Source of the DNA: Clostridiaceae bacterium
Lineage (GTDB): Bacteria > Bacillota > Clostridia > DSM-8532
Assembly: GCA_012520615.1 (NCBI GenBank)
Contig: JAAYNX010000111.1
Coordinates: 1-36,985, forward strand
Length of the DNA: 36,985 nt
Reading direction: 5' to 3'
A program made the position numbers and the translations under genes. The notes beneath the pieces were generated by a model. It worked only from the letters and a program-made list of their open reading frames with translations. It made no database searches and was not told where the DNA came from. Positions 33,338-36,985 of the stretch are shown one piece after another. Every line of letters starts with the position of its first letter. Position 1 is the stretch's first letter.

Positions 33338-34333
33338 ATGGAGAAAAAAGGTACAATTTTAAGCGGAATGCGCCCCACCGGAGCTCTGCATTTGGGTAAT
33401 TATTTCGGAGCTTTGGAAAACTGGGTGAGGCTTCAAAACGAATATGAATGTTTTTTCTTTGTCGCAGATTATCATGCCCTAACAACAGGTTATGAAAATA
33501 CTGATGATTTTAAGGATAATATCACGAGTCTTTTAGTAGATTGGTTGGCAGCCGGGCTTGATCCCGAGAAGTGCACCTTATTTCTCCAGAGCAGTATTAA
33601 GGAGCATGCCGAATTACACTTGCTATTTTCGATGAATCTGCCGCTATCATGGCTATACAGATGCCCGACATATAAAGACCAAATCAGTCAGATGAAGGAC
33701 AAGAACATTACAACCTATGGATTCTTGGGCTATCCATGTCTGATGGCAACAGATATCCTAGTGTATAAAGCGGATTTCGTACCGGTTGGAGAGGATCAGC
33801 TTCCTCATATTGAGATGACCAGAGAAATTGCTCGGCGCTTTAACTTCCTCTACAATACGGAAGTATTTCCGGAGCCACAGCCACTATTGACAAAAGCCAA
33901 GGTTCTGCCGGGGCTGGATGGTCGTAAAATGAGTAAGAGCTACAATAACACTATTGCTTTATCGGATAGCCCCGATGTTGTAAAGAAAAAGATTATGAGC
34001 ATGGTAACAGACCCAGCACGCATACACAAAACTGATCCGGGACATCCTGAGGTTTGCTCGGTTTTTGCTTACCATAAGCTTTTTTCCGAAAGCATAATTA
34101 ACGAGATTGAGCAAGATTGTAGAAAGGGAGAAATAGGTTGCGTAGCATGTAAGAAAAAACTGGCTGAGAATATTGCGCAGATGATGACACCTATCTATGA
34201 GAGAAGACTTGAGTGGTTAAAGAGGACGGATGATATACGAGATATCATCTTGGAAGGAAATAAAAGAGCCCGTGTAATTGCAGAGAGAACTATGGATGAA
34301 GTTCGAAAAGTTATGAAAATAGATTGGATTTAA
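33338..34333 (+). CDS. trpS: Tryptophanyl-tRNA synthetase
   Basis: TrpS charges tRNA-Trp. The 331-residue class I synthetase has the HIGH-like motif GALHLGNYFGAL, LPLSWLYRCPTYKDQ, TYGFLGYPCLMATDIL, PVGEDQLPHIE and the KMSKS motif (LDGRKMSKSYNN). ATG 33338 is preceded by AGGAGTGG; the in-frame ATG 33305 has no site. scpA follows nine bases after its stop, so the genes are likely cotranscribed. Confidence 0.96.
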   Translation: MEKKGTILSGMRPTGALHLGNYFGALENWVRLQNEYECFFFVADYHALTTGYENTDDFKDNITSLLVDWLAAGLDPEKCTLFLQSSIKEHAELHLLFSMNLPLSWLYRCPTYKDQISQMKDKNITTYGFLGYPCLMATDILVYKADFVPVGEDQLPHIEMTREIARRFNFLYNTEVFPEPQPLLTKAKVLPGLDGRKMSKSYNNTIALSDSPDVVKKKIMSMVTDPARIHKTDPGHPEVCSVFAYHKLFSESIINEIEQDCRKGEIGCVACKKKLAENIAQMMTPIYERRLEWLKRTDDIRDIILEGNKRARVIAERTMDEVRKVMKIDWI

Positions 34334-34342
34334 GGTGATACC

Positions 34343-35134
34343 ATGAAAAGTGCGCTAACGGATGCATGCACCTTAAAGCTTGAAAACTTTGAAGGCCCGT
34401 TTGATTTATTATTCTATCTTATTGAAAAGAATCAGATAGATATTTATGACATCCCTATTTTAGAGATTACCGAGCAGTATCTGGATTATCTTAGCGCTAT
34501 GCAGGAGTTGGATTTGGATATTGCTTCGGAGTTTTTGGTTATGGCGGCAACATTGCTACACATTAAATCCAGATTACTGTTACCGAATAAAGAACCTCAA
34601 TTGGAGGAAGATACAGTAGATCCCCGGGAAGAACTGATCATCAAACTTTTGGAATATAAAAAGTATAAGGAATATGCGAAAATACTGGCTGTCAGAGATG
34701 AAAAATGGAGGGGAGCTCACTACAAACTTCCAGAGGCTATACCTGATATAATCACAGAAAACGAGTTGGAGGTTTCTCCTGAAACTCTTAGAGCTTGTAT
34801 GATCGATGTATTACAAAGATATCGGGATAAAATGAATGATGTTTCAAAAAAAATGAAACGAATTTTGAATCATGAGAAGGTTTCACTAAGGTCTAAGGTT
34901 AAAGAACTTTTGGGGTTTTTAAAAAACGGAGTAAAATTGTGCTTCTCAAAAATATATAACAAAAGAAAAATGAGCCGGCTTGAAATAGCTACAGGTTTTC
35001 TGGCTACATTAGAAGTCGTGAGGATAGGACAAGCCTTAATCGATCAACCTGCAGCCTTCGGTGAAATATACCTGACTCCAAATAAGCATAAAAAAAATGA
35101 TACAGATCCAATGACATTAATAGAGGATGAATAG
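34343..35134 (+). CDS. scpA: ScpA, condensin kleisin subunit
   Basis: ScpA bridges the SMC heads with ScpB in the chromosome-condensing complex. The 263-residue protein has the family start LENFEGPFDLLFYLIEKNQIDIYDIPI, then AATLLHIKSRLLLP and a C-terminal winged-helix region (SRLEIATGFLATLEVVRIGQ). A basic insert lies at about 165-215 (KKMKRILNHEKVSLRSKVKEL). AAGGTGAT precedes the start. smc is not in the window. Confidence 0.96.
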   Translation: MKSALTDACTLKLENFEGPFDLLFYLIEKNQIDIYDIPILEITEQYLDYLSAMQELDLDIASEFLVMAATLLHIKSRLLLPNKEPQLEEDTVDPREELIIKLLEYKKYKEYAKILAVRDEKWRGAHYKLPEAIPDIITENELEVSPETLRACMIDVLQRYRDKMNDVSKKMKRILNHEKVSLRSKVKELLGFLKNGVKLCFSKIYNKRKMSRLEIATGFLATLEVVRIGQALIDQPAAFGEIYLTPNKHKKNDTDPMTLIEDE

Positions 35135-35137
35135 ACT

Positions 35138-35689
35138 ATGAGCTCCATAAATGATACCGAAGTAATAATTGAAGCGTTGCTTTTTGCCTCCGGCGATCCG
35201 GTTTCCTTAGAAAGGATCGCTGAGATAATCGGTCATGATAAAAAGACTACCAAAGTGATTATGACAAATCTTATATATAAATATCAAAATACTTCACGCG
35301 GCATTATGCTTAGGGAGATTGACAACGCATATCAACTTTGTACAAAACCTGAACTGGACGAGTATGTGCAGCAGTTGGGCACGGTTAGAAGAAAGCAAGG
35401 GCTTACTCCGCAGGCATATGAAACTTTGTCCATTGTGGCATATAATCAGCCTGTTACAAGAGCTTACATAGAACAAATAAGGGGGGTAAACAGCGACGGT
35501 GTTTTACTTAAGCTGGTAGAACGAAACCTTATTGAAGAGGTAGGTCGTGATGATACTCCTGGTAAACCAAAGTTGTATGCAACCACAGAGGAGTTTCTCC
35601 GTGTTTTTGGTTTTTCAAGCCTTAAAGAGCTTCCTCCGTTGGAAATGAATGAAATTCCCGAAGTGTATGAAAATGTTCCCCTAGATTAA
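35138..35689 (+). CDS. scpB: ScpB, condensin winged-helix subunit
   Basis: ScpB dimerises through winged-helix domains and binds ScpA. The 183-residue protein has EALLFASGDPVSLERIAEII at the N-terminus, RKQGLTPQAYETLSIVAYNQPVTRAYIEQIRGVNSDGVL in the second winged helix and GRDDTPGKPKLYATTEEFLRVFG near the end. The gap after scpA is three bases. Confidence 0.96.
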   Translation: MSSINDTEVIIEALLFASGDPVSLERIAEIIGHDKKTTKVIMTNLIYKYQNTSRGIMLREIDNAYQLCTKPELDEYVQQLGTVRRKQGLTPQAYETLSIVAYNQPVTRAYIEQIRGVNSDGVLLKLVERNLIEEVGRDDTPGKPKLYATTEEFLRVFGFSSLKELPPLEMNEIPEVYENVPLD

Positions 35690-35742
35690 AAATACTTGGC
35701 ATAAATTTCTATAAGCCGGAAAACATATAGTCGGAGGTTACT

Positions 35743-36330
35743 ATGGTTTTTCTGGCTATTTTTGTAGCTCTTATTTTACTTATTTTTATCATTACATTAT
35801 TGAAACTCTCATTTATGGTCTTGGTTTTTATCGATTCCAAAGGCTTTCACATGGAGATTAAGGTAATGTTCTACCGAATTTTCACGCTTTTTTCATGGAA
35901 TCTTGAGGAGGGCGGACTGAATTTTTTAGCAAAAAAGAAGAAGCAAGTTCCGAAAGAACAAAAGAAGGAAAAAGGAAGAGTTTCAGCAGTTCTAAAATTA
36001 ATTTTTTCAAAAGATACCTATACTCACCTTAAAAGAAATTTGGAGGTATTCATCTTTTCGATAAAAGGTCGTTTATCAACAAAGGATGCTGCTTTAACAG
36101 CAATGTTGTACGGAAGTATCTGGGGCATTGTTGGTTTGTTAATGTCATTTATTCCACAAAAAAATTTTGTTCTTGATTTTTATCCTGATTTTAAAGAAGA
36201 AACCCCCGATTTTCATATTTCCTGCATATTAAGAGTGCGAATCATCCATATTATAATTCTGACAGCTAATCATTTCGTAGGAAAAACGAAGGAAGGAGGA
36301 AATGAAAAATATGGGACAGCATCCAATTGA
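35743..36330 (+). CDS. ytfI: DUF2953 membrane protein (YtfI-like)
   Basis: The 195-residue protein has an N-terminal membrane helix (about 2-28), a basic segment (AKKKKQVPKEQKKEKG, about 65-80) and a DUF2953 domain with further hydrophobic stretches (TAMLYGSIWGIVGLLMSFI). The family is found in spore formers next to ytfJ, as here, and is often grouped with sporulation genes, but its function is unknown. CGGAGG lies 5-6 bases before the ATG. It overlaps ytfJ by 20 bp. Confidence 0.88.
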   Translation: MVFLAIFVALILLIFIITLLKLSFMVLVFIDSKGFHMEIKVMFYRIFTLFSWNLEEGGLNFLAKKKKQVPKEQKKEKGRVSAVLKLIFSKDTYTHLKRNLEVFIFSIKGRLSTKDAALTAMLYGSIWGIVGLLMSFIPQKNFVLDFYPDFKEETPDFHISCILRVRIIHIIILTANHFVGKTKEGGNEKYGTASN

Positions 36331-36799
36331 AGAACTTATGAAAACAGCTATGGAAAGCATAAAAGAAATGGTAGATGTAAATACCATTGTGGGTGATGCG
36401 GTTCAGACAGTTGACGGAACCGTCATTATACCCGTTTCCAAAGTGGCATTTGGGTTTGCTGCAGGTGGTGGAGAATATAGCAAAGACAGAAAATCAGAAA
36501 GCAGTATTTTTCCGTTTGCTGGGGGCAGCGGTGCAGGTGTTAGCATTAATCCGGTTGCTTTTATGGTAGTGGGTAGAAATAACACCATTAAAATGATTCC
36601 TGCTTCACCCCAAGCTGCGCTTGACAGAGCTTTGGACAACATACCCAATATTATTGAACAAGTAAAAAAAGCCTTTGAACCCGGTTGCAAGCATGATAAG
36701 GATCAAAAAAAACATGATAAGCCGGAGGATAAGGATAAGGCTGCCGCAGACTTTGAAACCGAAAATCTTCATCACAAGGATATTGACGAGAAAACCTAA
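36311..36799 (+). CDS. ytfJ: YtfJ/GerW family sporulation protein
   Basis: YtfJ (GerW) is a forespore protein needed for normal germination in Bacillus. The 162-residue product has the conserved IEELMKTAMESIKEMVDVNTIVGDAVQTVDGTVIIPVSKVAFGFAAGGGEY, then GAGVSINPVAFMVVG, and a Lys/Asp/His-rich tail (KHDKDQKKHDKPEDKDK). ATG 36311 matches the family start and lies 11 bases after GGAGG; ATG 36302 is only 2 bases away from it and less likely. Confidence 0.95.
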   Translation: MGQHPIEELMKTAMESIKEMVDVNTIVGDAVQTVDGTVIIPVSKVAFGFAAGGGEYSKDRKSESSIFPFAGGSGAGVSINPVAFMVVGRNNTIKMIPASPQAALDRALDNIPNIIEQVKKAFEPGCKHDKDQKKHDKPEDKDKAAADFETENLHHKDIDEKT

Positions 36800-36810
36800 T
36801 AAACACAAAT

Positions 36811-36853
36811 AAAAAAGGGGCCCCATCGATTTTCTCGATACAGCCCCTTTTAT
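36811..36853. terminator. Bidirectional terminator between ytfJ and the SASP gene
   Basis: AAAAGGGGC (36813-36821) pairs with GCCCCTTTT (36843-36851), and ATCGA pairs with TCGAT inside. A-rich and T-rich flanks serve both convergent transcripts. Confidence 0.93.
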
Positions 36854-36867
36854 GATACTAGATTCAA

Positions 36868-36985
36868 TTATTTGTTTTGTTGGTTGTTTGTATCATACTG
36901 AGGATACTGATTGCCGGTATAGGTCTGGAATACCTTTTTGACGATGTTACCGCCGATTGTTCCGGCTTCACGAGAAGTTAAATCA
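36868..36985 (-). CDS. Alpha/beta-type small acid-soluble spore protein, 3' end
   Basis: SASPs of this type coat and protect spore DNA and are digested by GPR on germination. The last 39 codons are visible: DLTSREAGTIGGNIVKKVF, which is the diagnostic C-terminal DNA-binding motif, followed by a short Gln/Asn/Tyr tail ending NNQQNK. The tail is longer and more polar than in common SASPs. The N-terminal half with the GPR cleavage site is outside the window. Confidence 0.93.
   Translation of the reverse strand, partial: DLTSREAGTIGGNIVKKVFQTYTGNQYPQYDTNNQQNK

Overview
The window looks like about 37 kb of chromosome from a low-G+C, endospore-forming member of the Clostridia. The evidence is the full spoIIIAA-AH operon behind a sigma-E-type promoter, the germination protease gpr, yqfC/yqfD, pdaA, ytfJ, the 3' end of an alpha/beta-type SASP gene, strong GGAGG ribosome-binding sites, and the usual Firmicutes neighbours (phoH-pgpH-ybeY-dgkA, scpA-scpB, mfd, rsgA, rpsT). 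No phage, transposase, CRISPR array, tRNA or rRNA gene was recognised.

Layout. 1-320: the 3' part of a highly structured RNA of unidentified class ending in a strong terminator. 389-4181: two uncharacterised small membrane proteins followed by larE, larB and larC (synthesis of the nickel-pincer nucleotide cofactor); no larA is present. 4185-4562: a DUF192 gene on the minus strand broken by one in-frame TAG. 4769-7028: a Crh-like HPr (no His15, Ser46 kept) and uvrC. 7251-13838: gpr, a membrane-anchored amidase, ligA, an HD-GYP protein and a DUF881 pair. 13960-20435: a tightly packed sporulation/housekeeping operon (pdaA, yqfC, yqfD, phoH, pgpH, ybeY, dgkA). 20436-20900: a compound palindromic repeat. 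20901-25648: mfd and a PrsA/SurA-like foldase. 25721-31096: the sigma-E promoter and spoIIIAA-AH. 31190-33130 (minus strand): rpsT, rsgA, an overlooked 53-residue basic protein gene, and a long leader with a perfect-consensus promoter, a 10-codon upstream ORF and two tandem terminators. 33148-36799: a divergent promoter, trpS, scpA, scpB, ytfI-like and ytfJ, then a convergent SASP gene cut by the window edge.

How the genes work together. The spoIIIA products form the feeding-tube channel between mother cell and forespore. pdaA and an amidase can make cortex muramic lactam, gpr digests SASPs at germination, and yqfC/yqfD/ytfJ are sporulation-linked. Several genes act on DNA repair (uvrC, ligA, mfd), ribosome maturation (ybeY, rsgA, rpsT) and cyclic-dinucleotide turnover (HD-GYP, pgpH).

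The items most worth following up are the unidentified structured RNA at the left edge, upstream of the lar-linked genes; the uORF/double-terminator leader in front of the small basic protein and rsgA; the two membrane proteins attached to larEBC; and a family of intergenic palindromic elements, one of them inside the spoIIIA operon. All family assignments come from motifs read by eye; no database search was run.
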